Of a stretch of DNA of 6,704 bases, positions 1 through 5,159 are shown piece after piece (within the stretch, counting starts at the first letter, position 1; each line of letters starts with the position of its first letter). The DNA comes from CAZFLD01 sp964519835 (GTDB lineage: Bacteria > Spirochaetota > Spirochaetia > DSM-27196 > CAZFLD01), in the NCBI GenBank assembly GCA_964519835.1, contig CAZFLD010000141.1, forward strand, positions 1 to 6,704, written 5' to 3'. Made by a program: the position numbers and the translations under genes. The notes beneath the pieces were generated by a model that saw only the letters and a program-made list of their open reading frames with translations, made no database searches and was not told where the DNA came from.

Positions 1-2
1 TC

Positions 3-281
3 GCTGAATGGTTCTCCGGCCTCGACGCTGCGCCCGCCGCCCGGATCGACAGATACATTCGACGAATGGAGCTTGGCAACTTCGGAGATTCGAAGTCCGT
101 TGGAGCAGGCGTCCGAGAGTTGCGCATAGATCTTGGTCCAGGCTACAGGGTGTACTACGGGATCGATGAGGGGCGGATAGTCCTGCTGCTCGGTGGTGGC
201 ACGAAACGTGGCCAATCCCGCGACATCAGGAACGCCATCGATAGGTGGACAGCCTATAAGAAACGAAAGACGAAGAGGTAG
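3..281 (+). CDS. RelE/HigB-type toxin of a type II TA pair (5' partial)
   Basis: This is the toxin of a two-gene addiction module. Relatives in the RelE/ParE superfamily (the 'addiction module killer protein', Gp49-like group) are small ribosome-dependent mRNA interferases. The frame is open from base 3 with no start in view, so roughly the first 10-15 residues lie outside the window; the internal ATG at 66 is too late to be the real start. Seen features are an N-terminal helical part (EWFSGLD...ARIDRYIRRMELGNFGD), the family hallmark VRELRIDLGPGYRVYY, and the strand-turn ILLLGGGTKRGQSRDI followed by a basic tail ending KKRKTKR. The antitoxin follows after 4 bases, so the toxin comes first, as in HigBA-like modules. 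Assignment to the superfamily is strong; the exact biochemical target is inferred from the family. Confidence 0.88.
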   Translation, partial: AEWFSGLDAAPAARIDRYIRRMELGNFGDSKSVGAGVRELRIDLGPGYRVYYGIDEGRIVLLLGGGTKRGQSRDIRNAIDRWTAYKKRKTKR

Positions 282-285
282 AAGG

Positions 286-600
286 ATGGCATTGACGAGA
301 GAATATCGAGAGACCGTTGTCGAGCGTCTGCGAGCCGATCGTGAGTTCACCGCCGCCTTGTTCTCGGAGGCGATTGCCGCATTCGTTGAAGGCGACAAGC
401 AAACCGCGCTCTCCATACTGCGTGACCTGGTCCACGCTCACATCTCGTTCAAGACGCTATCCGAGCAGACCGGCTTCGACGAAAAGGGGCTCCATCGGAT
501 GCTCAGCAGCCGAGGTAACCCAACGACACAGAACCTCTCCACGCTCTTGCACACCATCGAGAAGGATCTCAACCTGCGGGTTGAAGTGAAGGCTGAATAG
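286..600 (+). CDS. HTH antitoxin partner of the upstream RelE/HigB-type toxin
   Basis: This 104-residue protein is expected to neutralise the upstream toxin and repress the shared operon. The ATG at 286 was chosen because it follows the toxin stop (279-281) by 4 bases and has a purine-rich site (GAAGAGG, 272-278) 7 bases upstream. A GTG further upstream would overlap most of the toxin in another frame. Residues 1-50 are helical and charged. Residues 54-94 form a helix-turn-helix of the addiction-module antidote type, with the pattern SFKTLSEQTGFDEKGLHRML, then a serine/arginine turn and a long helix. The C-terminus ends in a short strand-like LRVEVKAE. Length and gene order fit HigA-like antitoxins paired with Gp49/RelE toxins. 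The ORF is complete with no odd features. Confidence 0.87.
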   Translation: MALTREYRETVVERLRADREFTAALFSEAIAAFVEGDKQTALSILRDLVHAHISFKTLSEQTGFDEKGLHRMLSSRGNPTTQNLSTLLHTIEKDLNLRVEVKAE

Positions 601-610
601 CCCTCCCATC

Positions 611-628
611 CGCCGCCGGGCTGCGGCG
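611..628 (+). terminator. GC-rich hairpin after the first TA operon
   Basis: Perfect 6-bp stem (CGCCGC with GCGGCG) and a 6-base loop, starting 10 bases after the antitoxin stop. Only two T residues follow directly, so it is at best a weak intrinsic terminator. The role is inferred from position. Confidence 0.35.
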
Positions 629-711
629 TTCCGCTCCCTGGTGTTCCCCACGTGGTCGGTTCAGCCGACAGGAATCCCGGACAGAGGATTGTCGTCGCGA
701 CCAGCGGGACG

Positions 712-914
712 CAGCGCATGGATTTGGTCGGGGACACTCCTCGTGTGGGCCCCAGATGTGTACGTTATCCAAAGATCGAAGAAGATTCCTTTCCAGTGAG
801 GGGATAACGCCACGATGACTTACAAGGGGCATGTTGGAGACCTTGAGCGCGACGAAGACGGAGTTGCGCCGGAGAAGTGGTCCGGCGGCTGCCTCAGTCC
901 CGATCACCGCGGCC
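712..914 (+). repeat. Repeat A, copy 1 (matches 3800-4002)
   Basis: This 203-bp stretch aligns without gaps to 3800-4002 (offset 3088). By eye there are about 22 differences, or about 89 percent identity. A weaker match (AGCGGGAC) extends the similarity a few bases to the left before a 4-base length difference. Both copies are direct repeats and both contain the same decayed hicA-hicB junction. Most base differences change the encoded residues on either strand, which argues that neither copy is under coding selection. Confidence 0.9.
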
Positions 915-940
915 CGGCATCCAAAACAGGTGGTCCTTAA
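763..940 (+). pseudogene. hicA tail and hicB start remnant, copy 1
   Basis: An ATG at 815 opens a 41-codon frame starting MTYKGHVGDLERDEDGV. This resembles the N-terminus of HicB antitoxins (typically MxYKGYVGxVEFDxEAGVFHG). After about 17 residues the resemblance is lost in this frame; shifted-frame similarity to the family's next segment (EVVxLRDVITF-like) may persist, and the frame stops at 938-940. A full HicB would be well over 100 residues. Just upstream, 763-813 resembles the 3' end of hicA (RY...RFL...GVTP-like) when read with a shift. The normal hicA-hicB order and tight junction are therefore preserved, but neither gene is intact. HicA is an mRNA interferase and HicB its antitoxin. 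The HicB assignment is moderately secure and the HicA part tentative. Confidence 0.5.
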
Positions 941-1028
941 CCTCGCGGACCAAGCCATCAACACGTGTCCGGCCTCATAACTCGACCGCCTCCGTCCAAG
1001 CGAGCGCCAGGAACTCGGGTGTCGCCGA
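915..1028. other. Spacer between repeats A and B, copy 1; no gene seen
   Basis: These 114 bases separate the two repeats. They contain a small hairpin (TGGTCC at 931-936 with GGACCA at 947-952) but no recognisable remnant of vapB or vapC, which occupy the equivalent place in copy 2. Together with 601-711 and 1239-1382, this is the non-genic part of the 782-base gap before the next gene. Confidence 0.6.
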
Positions 1029-1238
1029 CTCGACATGGTGATCGCGAGCACATTATCCGGCGACGGCATTGCCGGAGTCAGTCGCGACCCGCATTTCCCC
1101 GCGCGAAGGAATCCGCTTCGTTCTCGAGGTAACCTCCGCGAACGGCTCACCGTGCCGAAAAATCCAGGCGTCTGCATTCTACGCCTCGAGCAGGTTCGGC
1201 AAGTGGCTGTCCGTGATCCGCAGGAGTTCCTGAAGTGT
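1029..1238 (+). repeat. Repeat B, copy 1 (matches 4724-4930)
   Basis: About 210 bp aligns with 4724-4930 in the same orientation, with a few small indels. By eye identity is roughly 80-85 percent, lower than for repeat A. The best conserved blocks are CTCGACATGGTGATCG at the left end, GGCTCACCGTGCCGAAAA in the middle and GATCCGCAGGAGTTCCTGAA at the right end. In copy 2 the right end encodes the last codons of a minus-strand gene (ELLRITDSHLP). The same words can be read here on the minus strand, but the upstream part of that gene is absent, so this copy is a truncated fragment. Confidence 0.85.
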
Positions 1239-1382
1239 CATCCACAAGTACGTGACAGACCAAATCGATGCGCCAAACCATGCGGTACCCCGCACGGCCG
1301 CCCCGGCAACGTCGACCTGAACACCGCCGGCGTGGTAGCATGAGCGGCGCGGGTCCGATAGACCGTGCGTGGTGGAGGGCAC

Positions 1383-2126
1383 ATGCCGCGAGAGACTACA
1401 AACGCCGACCAAGCCTACGAGTCACTAAAGGACAGCGGGTTCGACGAGGATGTCGCGAGCATCGTCCGAGACCAGCTCCGCGTCAAGCAGCTCGAACAGT
1501 ACGCGGAGGAGATCCAGGAGCTTTTGGGGGTGAAGGCGCAGTTGGTGCAGGCGAAGGCCGCCGAGCTCTTCCGGGTGCTGGAAGACTCGACCGGACTAAA
1601 TCACACGTTGCCTACCTCGGTTCAAATAACCCACCGAGACGTGAACGACACCATTGACCTCACCGTCAACGTCTCACAAACCGATCGCGGAAGCCACGTC
1701 CGGTTTGTGTGGAAGACGCACAACATCCACGTGATCGACACCATCCCCGAGGGCTTCTCACTGGGAGAGCTCAACATCGGCAAGCGTCGCGAGCACACCG
1801 TGGAGACCCAGGTCCCGATTCTGGCGATGGAGATCCGCCCTCCGGTCTCGGAGCGGCGCACGTTTTTCTCGGGCGACTCGGATGATCGGGGGGAGCTCAG
1901 CCTGAGCTTCCGTCTGAACCGGAGCTGGGTCGAGGAGAAGTCTACCGCGTCCGACGCGCAATTCGACAGTACGTTCGAAGCGCCCCGCGAGTTCTTGGAT
2001 TTTCTCTCCGATCACGGGCACAATCCGGTCTACGCGATACTCATGCGGCTGATCGCCGAGGTGAGCGAAGTGCTGTCTCAGTACTTGGACGCCAAGCGCC
2101 GCTTTATCCAGGGCTTGGAGATTTAG
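1383..2126 (+). CDS. Hypothetical protein of 247 residues, family not recognised
   Basis: I do not recognise this gene. The ATG at 1383 was preferred over the in-frame GTG at 1365 because GGAGG (1374-1378) lies 4 bases upstream of it. The protein has no signal peptide, no membrane segment and no cysteine. Residues 1-70 are strongly helical and charged, with coiled-coil character (VKQLEQYAEEIQELLGVKAQ). Residues 78-180 look beta-rich, with alternating hydrophobic strands (VQITHRDVNDTIDLTVNVS, HVRFVWKTHNIHVIDTI). Residues 200-247 return to helices (FLDFLSDHG...LIAEVSEVLSQYLDAKRRFI). This suggests a soluble helix-sheet-helix cytoplasmic protein. Codon use looks like genuine coding sequence and the frame is unbroken. 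Its stop lies only about 57 bases before the IS110 transposase start, so insertion may have altered the extreme C-terminus. It does not overlap any TA gene. Confidence 0.8.
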   Translation: MPRETTNADQAYESLKDSGFDEDVASIVRDQLRVKQLEQYAEEIQELLGVKAQLVQAKAAELFRVLEDSTGLNHTLPTSVQITHRDVNDTIDLTVNVSQTDRGSHVRFVWKTHNIHVIDTIPEGFSLGELNIGKRREHTVETQVPILAMEIRPPVSERRTFFSGDSDDRGELSLSFRLNRSWVEEKSTASDAQFDSTFEAPREFLDFLSDHGHNPVYAILMRLIAEVSEVLSQYLDAKRRFIQGLEI

Positions 2127-2182
2127 TACGGCGTTCCTGCGAAGCGTTCTTTCCCTCCTACGAAACGATCGTGCTCCGGCGG

Positions 2183-3251
2183 ATGGTCTTTGTCGGAAAC
2201 ATGGTGACCGTGACGGTGCCCCTTGGCAGTCGTCGAAGACGAGCAAGGAAGGAATCGCCGCAGAGAACGGATTGACCACGCGCCCGGCGCGATACGCCGG
2301 TTTGCCTCGCGCTTCGATTCCGGTACACCGATCGCCGTAGAGGCACTCGGAAGCTGGTACTGGATCGTTGATGAGATCGAGGAAGCGGGGATGGTCCCGA
2401 AGCTCGTCAATGCCGGGAAGGCAAAGGCGCTCCTTGGATCTGGGAACAAGACTGACCACCTTGATGCGAAAGGGCTGAACGTGCTTCAGCGCACCGGCAC
2501 GCTACCGACAGTCTGGATCCCGCCTGCCGTACTCCGAGACCAACGAGAGCTGTATCGGACTCGAATGATCATGAAGCGTCAGTGTACACGGTTGAAGAAT
2601 CGTATCCTCGCGACCCTGGCCAAGTACGCGTTGTCCGACATCGATGCTACCGATCGATTCGGTAAGAAAGGACGTGAGGAGATGGAGAGGCGCATGGCCA
2701 AGCTGCCGCGGAACGCCCGGTACGTGGTCCAAGCGCTACTGACCGAGGTTGACCAGCACGAGCACTGCGTCCAAGAGCTGGAGTTTCAGATGGAAGACGC
2801 TCATTGTTCTGATCCGCGAGTTGATGTCCTGGACTCGCTCCCCGGTGTGGGTCGGATACTGGCCGTCGTGATTCTGAACGAATTCGGTGACATCAATCGC
2901 TGTCCAAGCTCTGGGCACCTTGCCGCCTACGCGGGACTGACTCCACGGGTTCACTCCAGTGGCGGAAAGACTCGCCACCTCTCCCCATCACCGGCGTCGA
3001 ACATGTATCTCAAGTGGGCGTTCACCGAAGCTGCTAACATCGTATGTCTGAACCAAAGTCGCCGGCCGACCAGGCACGTGACGCACCTGTACAAGCGAAT
3101 CCGCGGCCGAAGAGGCCATGGCCAGGCGATCGGCGCGGTTGCGCGGCACCTCGCAGAGGCCGCGTACTGCATGCTAAAACGCGGCGAAGAATCTCGTGAA
3201 CCTCAACCAGCTCGTCCACGGACAGGCAAGCGCGTTCCTGTCATGAGTTGA
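2183..3251 (+). pseudogene. IS110-family transposase, frameshifted N-terminus
   Basis: IS110 transposases combine an N-terminal DEDD RuvC-like domain with a C-terminal Transposase_20 domain carrying a catalytic serine, and recombine DNA with a guide RNA. The main frame runs from a TTG at 2223 to 3251 (342 residues). It shows the second acidic residue in IAVEALGSWYW (E40), two more in KTDHLDAKGL (D78, D81), LKNRILATLAKYAL, LPGVG at 206-210, the serine-glycine motif SSGGKTR at 245-251, and YLKWAFTEAAN. The expected start lies in another frame: ATG at 2183 gives MVFVGNMVTVTVP and must shift by one base near 2220 to join AVVEDEQGR. The family motif GID-H-K, which supplies the first aspartate, is missing between VG and NMVTV, as if about five codons were deleted. 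Transposition is therefore unlikely. Confidence 0.82.
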
Positions 3252-3430
3252 CCGAAAGGTCAGAGCCCTTCCACTTGATTGCGACACCTGTCCTCGGCTT
3301 CACCATGCCGCACGTAGATGACGGCGAAGATATGACTCCGACGAACCGGTTGTAGAAGATTCTCGCTGGCAGATACAGGAGAAGAAGACCCGGAACGGAT
3401 TCTCTTGACGGATTCTTTCAGATATGACGG
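3252..3430 (+). other. IS110 right-end non-coding segment; possible guide RNA region
   Basis: This stretch holds no ORF of note. It contains a direct repeat ACGGATTCT at 3395-3403 and 3408-3416, a palindrome AACCGGTT near 3343, and a weak stem (TTCTC with GAGAA) around 3359-3382. Some IS110 relatives (the IS1111 group) encode their guide RNA downstream of the transposase, so a decayed copy could sit here, but no clear fold was recognised. Confidence 0.3.
3405..3410 (+). promoter_or_regulatory. Outward -35-like box at the IS110 right end
   Basis: TTGACG lies about 18 bases from the presumed right tip of the element. In IS110-family elements such a box is known to join a -10 sequence in the left end when the element circularises, making a junction promoter. 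No -10 box at correct spacing is seen in the flanking DNA here. Confidence 0.35.
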
Positions 3431-3672
3431 GACACTAACCGTCGTTGTCGCCGGACGCCACCGCACCTTGGCGACGATAGTACGCCGGCACCGGACGTAG
3501 CCCGGCCGTTGGCCGTGGTGGCCCCGGGTGGAGCTGCTGCAGACGGATCAGACAGTGGCGACGCGTATGAGGCGTGACCGCCGTTTCCCAATGCTGGACC
3601 TCGTACTCTTCTTCCCAGCTGCCGACCGGATAAGGGTACATAGACGTTCACAATTGTGCAAACTTCGCACCT
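3431..3672. other. Intergenic stretch with no confident gene
   Basis: Nothing recognisable was found in these 242 bases. A minus-strand frame from 3641 to 3435 (68 codons, beginning MYPYPVGSWEEEYEVQHWET) has reasonable codon use but no ribosome-binding site and no family resemblance, so it is not called. A 10-bp perfect palindrome CACAATTGTG lies at 3649-3658, between that frame and the toxin fragment starting at 3673, where a regulator could bind. Confidence 0.5.
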
Positions 3673-3790
3673 GTGACGCCTCGTTCGCTGCGCTTCTACC
3701 ACGTCTGGGCAGTGTCCAGTGGAAGAGTTTCTGGACCCACTGCCGAAGAAGGCTGCAGCGAAAGCCATTGCGGTGTTTCGGCTGGTAGCG
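3673..3790 (+). pseudogene. RelE/Gp49-type toxin fragment, frameshifted and truncated
   Basis: The frame holding positions 3701-3790 reads TSGQCPVEEFLDPLPKKAA and then AKAIAVFRLV. This is close to the N-terminal signature of phage Gp49/HigB-like toxins, which begin with a strand (LRFYxT), then SGxxPVxEFLDxLPxKAxAKI and a helix. The expected first strand is present as SLRFYHVWA in another frame, starting from a GTG at 3673, so one frameshift lies near 3700-3710. The conserved C-terminal half (ELR...YRIxY and LLHGFxKKTxKTP) is absent. At about 3790 the sequence passes into repeat A instead. The fragment keeps less than half the family length of about 110 residues and cannot make an active toxin. 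It is a different subgroup from the toxin at the left edge of the window. Confidence 0.65.
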
Positions 3791-3799
3791 GGACAGCCG

Positions 3800-4002
3800 C
3801 AGCGCATGGATTTGGTAAGGGACACTTCTCGTGTGGGCTCCAGATTTGCTCGTTATCCAAAGATCGAAGGAGATTCCTTTCCAGCGCGGAGGTAACGCCA
3901 CGATGACTTACCAGGGGTATGTTGGAGACGTTGAGTACGACGAAGAAGGAGTTGCGCCTGCGAAGTGGACCGGCGGCGGCCTCAGTCCCGATCACCGCGG
4001 CC
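3800..4002 (+). repeat. Repeat A, copy 2 (matches 712-914)
   Basis: Gap-free direct copy of 712-914. Divergence begins at once after 4002, and the vapBC promoter starts 24 bases later. On the left, similarity fades within the toxin fragment, so the duplication border lies near 3787-3800. Confidence 0.9.
3851..4002 (+). pseudogene. hicA tail and hicB start remnant, copy 2
   Basis: The ATG at 3903 begins MTYQGYVGDVEYDEEGV, slightly closer to the HicB consensus (MTYKGYVGxVEYDxEAGV) than copy 1. As in copy 1, the reading then leaves the family in a GC-rich segment. The frame continues open past the repeat into the vapBC promoter and overlaps the start of vapB until 4115, which is accidental. The hicA-like tail upstream (3851-3901) is best seen in the frame reading DRRRFLSSAEVTPR, similar to the common HicA ending RxFLExAGVTP. 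The two copies share the same decayed structure, so decay came before the duplication. Confidence 0.5.
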
Positions 4003-4025
4003 GCACTCCCAAGAGCTGTCGATTA

Positions 4026-4054
4026 TTGATTCGCCCACGCGCGACCGATATCAT
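4026..4054 (+). promoter_or_regulatory. Promoter of vapBC
   Basis: TTGATT (4026-4031) and TATCAT (4049-4054) are separated by exactly 17 bases, a good sigma70-type pair. The -10 box lies inside the palindromic operator, which fits repression by the VapB-VapC complex. The leader to the ATG would be only about 20 bases, and it contains the ribosome-binding site AAGGAG at 4067-4072. Confidence 0.6.
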
Positions 4055-4063
4055 TATGATATC
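4047..4063. promoter_or_regulatory. Palindromic operator of vapBC
   Basis: GATATCAT-T-ATGATATC is a perfect inverted repeat with 8-bp arms around one central base. It ends 17 bases before the vapB start and covers the -10 box. Ribbon-helix-helix antitoxins of the VapB/FitA type bind such inverted repeats as dimers of dimers, with VapC as co-repressor. It is the strongest regulatory signal in the window. Confidence 0.75.
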
Positions 4064-4080
4064 ATCAAGGAGACGACCGT

Positions 4081-4299
4081 ATGCCATCCTTAATCCTCCG
4101 CGACCTTTCGGATGAGGTTCACAAGCGCCTGCGCGACCGCGCGCAGCGTCACCACCGCTCCATGACCAAGGAAGCCGTGAGCATTCTTGAACGCGAACTC
4201 CTCGCCGCGGGGCCGGTGAAGCTTCCGCCCGTCGTCCATGCCGCGCAGCCCGTCCCGAGCCACCTGATTGACCAGGCAATCGAGGAAGGACAGGAGTGA
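4081..4299 (+). CDS. vapB: VapB/FitA-type ribbon-helix-helix antitoxin
   Basis: This 72-residue antitoxin should bind and inhibit the downstream PIN toxin and autoregulate the operon. The start ATG has AAGGAG 8 bases upstream. Residues 2-9 (PSLILRDL) form the DNA-contacting strand, residues 10-23 (SDEVHKRLRDRAQR) helix 1, and residues 27-42 (SMTKEAVSILERELLA) helix 2, the standard Arc-like fold with a FitA-type pattern. The C-terminal part (PPVVHAAQPVPSHLIDQAIEEGQE) is proline-rich and then acidic, as expected for the segment that wraps the toxin's active site. The gene overlaps vapC by 4 bases (GTGA), indicating translational coupling. It is intact. Confidence 0.93.
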   Translation: MPSLILRDLSDEVHKRLRDRAQRHHRSMTKEAVSILERELLAAGPVKLPPVVHAAQPVPSHLIDQAIEEGQE

Positions 4300-4709
4300 T
4301 CGTCGCGGACGCCAACGTCATTCTGTACGCGCTTACGCCCGGCGAACACACTGCAGCTGCGCGCCAAGCCCTTGAGGGTGCAGATGGCATTGCCGTCCCG
4401 CCGCTCTGGCGCCTTGAGGTTGCGAACGCTCTCGCCGTCATCACGCGGCGGGGCCTCTTGACGGCAGAGAAGGCGACACAAGCATTCACCGGAGCCCTTG
4501 CCACCTTCTCGTCCAGAGAACAGGAAGTCGCTCCCGATGCGGCGCTACGAATAGCGATGGAGACGGCGCTGAGCGCGTACGATGCCGAGTACGTCGCGCT
4601 CGCCCGCGAGCTCGGCTGCCCGCTACTCACCAACGACGGCAGGATTGTTCGCGAAGCACCGGACGTGGCCCTGCCACTTGTAGACGACTCGAACACCGCG
4701 TCGACCTGA
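4296..4709 (+). CDS. vapC: VapC-type PIN-domain ribonuclease toxin
   Basis: This 137-residue PIN-domain toxin belongs to a Mg-dependent endoribonuclease family whose members cleave tRNA, rRNA or mRNA. The start is a GTG at 4296 overlapping the vapB stop, preceded by a purine-rich stretch (GAGGAAGGACAGGA). The four acidic residues of the active site are visible: D5 in IVADANVILY, E41 in WRLEVANAL, D96 in SAYDAEYVALA and D114 in LLTNDGRIV. Length is typical. The C-terminus (residues 121-137) is short and lacks structure of note. All catalytic residues are kept, so the pair is probably functional, unlike the TA remnants beside it. The RNA target cannot be read from the sequence. Confidence 0.94.
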   Translation: MIVADANVILYALTPGEHTAAARQALEGADGIAVPPLWRLEVANALAVITRRGLLTAEKATQAFTGALATFSSREQEVAPDAALRIAMETALSAYDAEYVALARELGCPLLTNDGRIVREAPDVALPLVDDSNTAST

Positions 4710-4723
4710 CCCCTACCTGCCGG

Positions 4724-4930
4724 CTCGACATGGTGATCGAGAGCATGATATCTGGAGACGGCACTGCCGGAGTCAGTCACGACCCGCATCTCCGGCGCGA
4801 ATCAGTCCGCCTCGTTTTCGAGGTCACCTCCGCGACCGGCTCACCGTGCCGAAAATCCTGACGTCTGGACTCTACGCCTTTCTGCACTCCGGCAAGTGGC
4901 TGTCGGTGATCCGCAGGAGTTCCTGAATGT
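4724..4930 (+). repeat. Repeat B, copy 2 (matches 1029-1238)
   Basis: This repeat begins 14 bases after the vapC stop. Its right 59 bases (4872-4930) are the 3' end of the interrupted minus-strand gene, showing that the duplicated segment cut through that gene. The rest has no consistent open frame shared by both copies: one plus-strand reading (FEVTSATGSPCRK in this copy, LEVTSANGSPCRK in copy 1) is conserved in words but broken here by a stop and a shift. Confidence 0.85.
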
Positions 4931-5159
4931 AGCTTCGTGTTGCACTGTCGCTTAGTTGGACCCCGTCGTCCAGCCAGAGGAGCGTGTGCGGTTTGCCGTC
5001 GGCGCCGGTGACGCAAACGGAGTTGTCCTCGAAGTAGCCCCTGCCGAACTATGTGGCCACAGCGGCGTTTCCGGCGGCGACGGCGATGCGCTTCATCGTC
5101 AAGTACTGTTTGAAGCTCCTCGCGCCGGCCTGGCGATAGAGTTTCTTTGACTCGATCAT
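4872..5159 (-). pseudogene. Unrecognised 96-codon gene with one in-frame TAG
   Basis: On the minus strand, an ATG at 5159-5157 opens a frame that reads through 36 codons (MIESKKLYRQAGARSFKQYL, then TMKRIAVAAGNAAVAT). It meets TAG at 5051-5049 and continues for 58 more codons (FGRGYFEDNSVCVTGADGKP, later LLWLDDGVQLSDSATRS and ELLRITDSHLPECRKA) to a stop at 4874-4872. The sequence on both sides of the TAG looks protein-like and stays in one frame, so a single nonsense mutation is the simplest reading. The family is not recognised. The last 19 codons lie in repeat B. The start overlaps the divergent DUF4469 gene by two bases, so the true 5' end of either gene may have been changed by a rearrangement. 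Readthrough or a selenocysteine-like event is not supported by anything visible. Confidence 0.45.

Larger units (their letters stand above)
2127..3428 (+). mobile_element. IS110-family insertion sequence, probably inactive
   Basis: The element is defined by its transposase (2183-3251) and a typical right end. The right border is placed near 3428 because the segment TCTTGACGG...CAGATATGAC (3404-3428) matches the usual shape of IS110-family right ends: a TTGAC-type -35 box about a dozen bases from ATATGA. No terminal inverted repeats are seen, as expected for IS110. The left border cannot be placed from sequence alone, and 2127 is simply the base after the preceding gene. The left non-coding part would be at most about 57 bases, too short to hold the guide RNA that IS110 subgroup members encode there. 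The roughly 175-base right non-coding part is longer. Confidence 0.65.

Noticed and set aside
193..285. Earlier in-frame GTG start for the HTH antitoxin
   Set aside because: It would overlap the toxin by nearly 90 bases. The ATG at 286 has a good ribosome-binding site and gives the expected family length.
569..1177. 202-codon minus-strand frame through repeat A copy 1
   Set aside because: The matching frame in copy 2 differs at about 14 of 66 residues for about 22 base changes, so there is no sign of selection for this protein.
1758..2459. 233-codon minus-strand frame across the hypothetical gene and the IS110 start
   Set aside because: It crosses a gene and a mobile-element border and is rich in Arg/Pro, as expected for a shadow of high-GC coding sequence.
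3435..3641. 68-codon minus-strand frame beginning MYPYPVGSWEEEYEV
   Set aside because: Codon use is acceptable, but there is no ribosome-binding site, no recognisable family and the tail is low-complexity.
3831..4115. 94-codon plus frame through repeat A into vapB
   Set aside because: It is a HicB-like start that runs by accident across the vapBC promoter and overlaps vapB in another frame.
3992..4789. 265-codon minus-strand open frame antisense to vapBC
   Set aside because: It is the complement of two well-supported genes in high-GC DNA, has a low-complexity Ser/Arg/Ala-rich translation and resembles no family.
5049..5159. Selenocysteine or recoding explanation for the in-frame stop in the minus-strand gene
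   Set aside because: The stop is TAG, not TGA, and no special downstream structure or similar case elsewhere in the window supports recoding.
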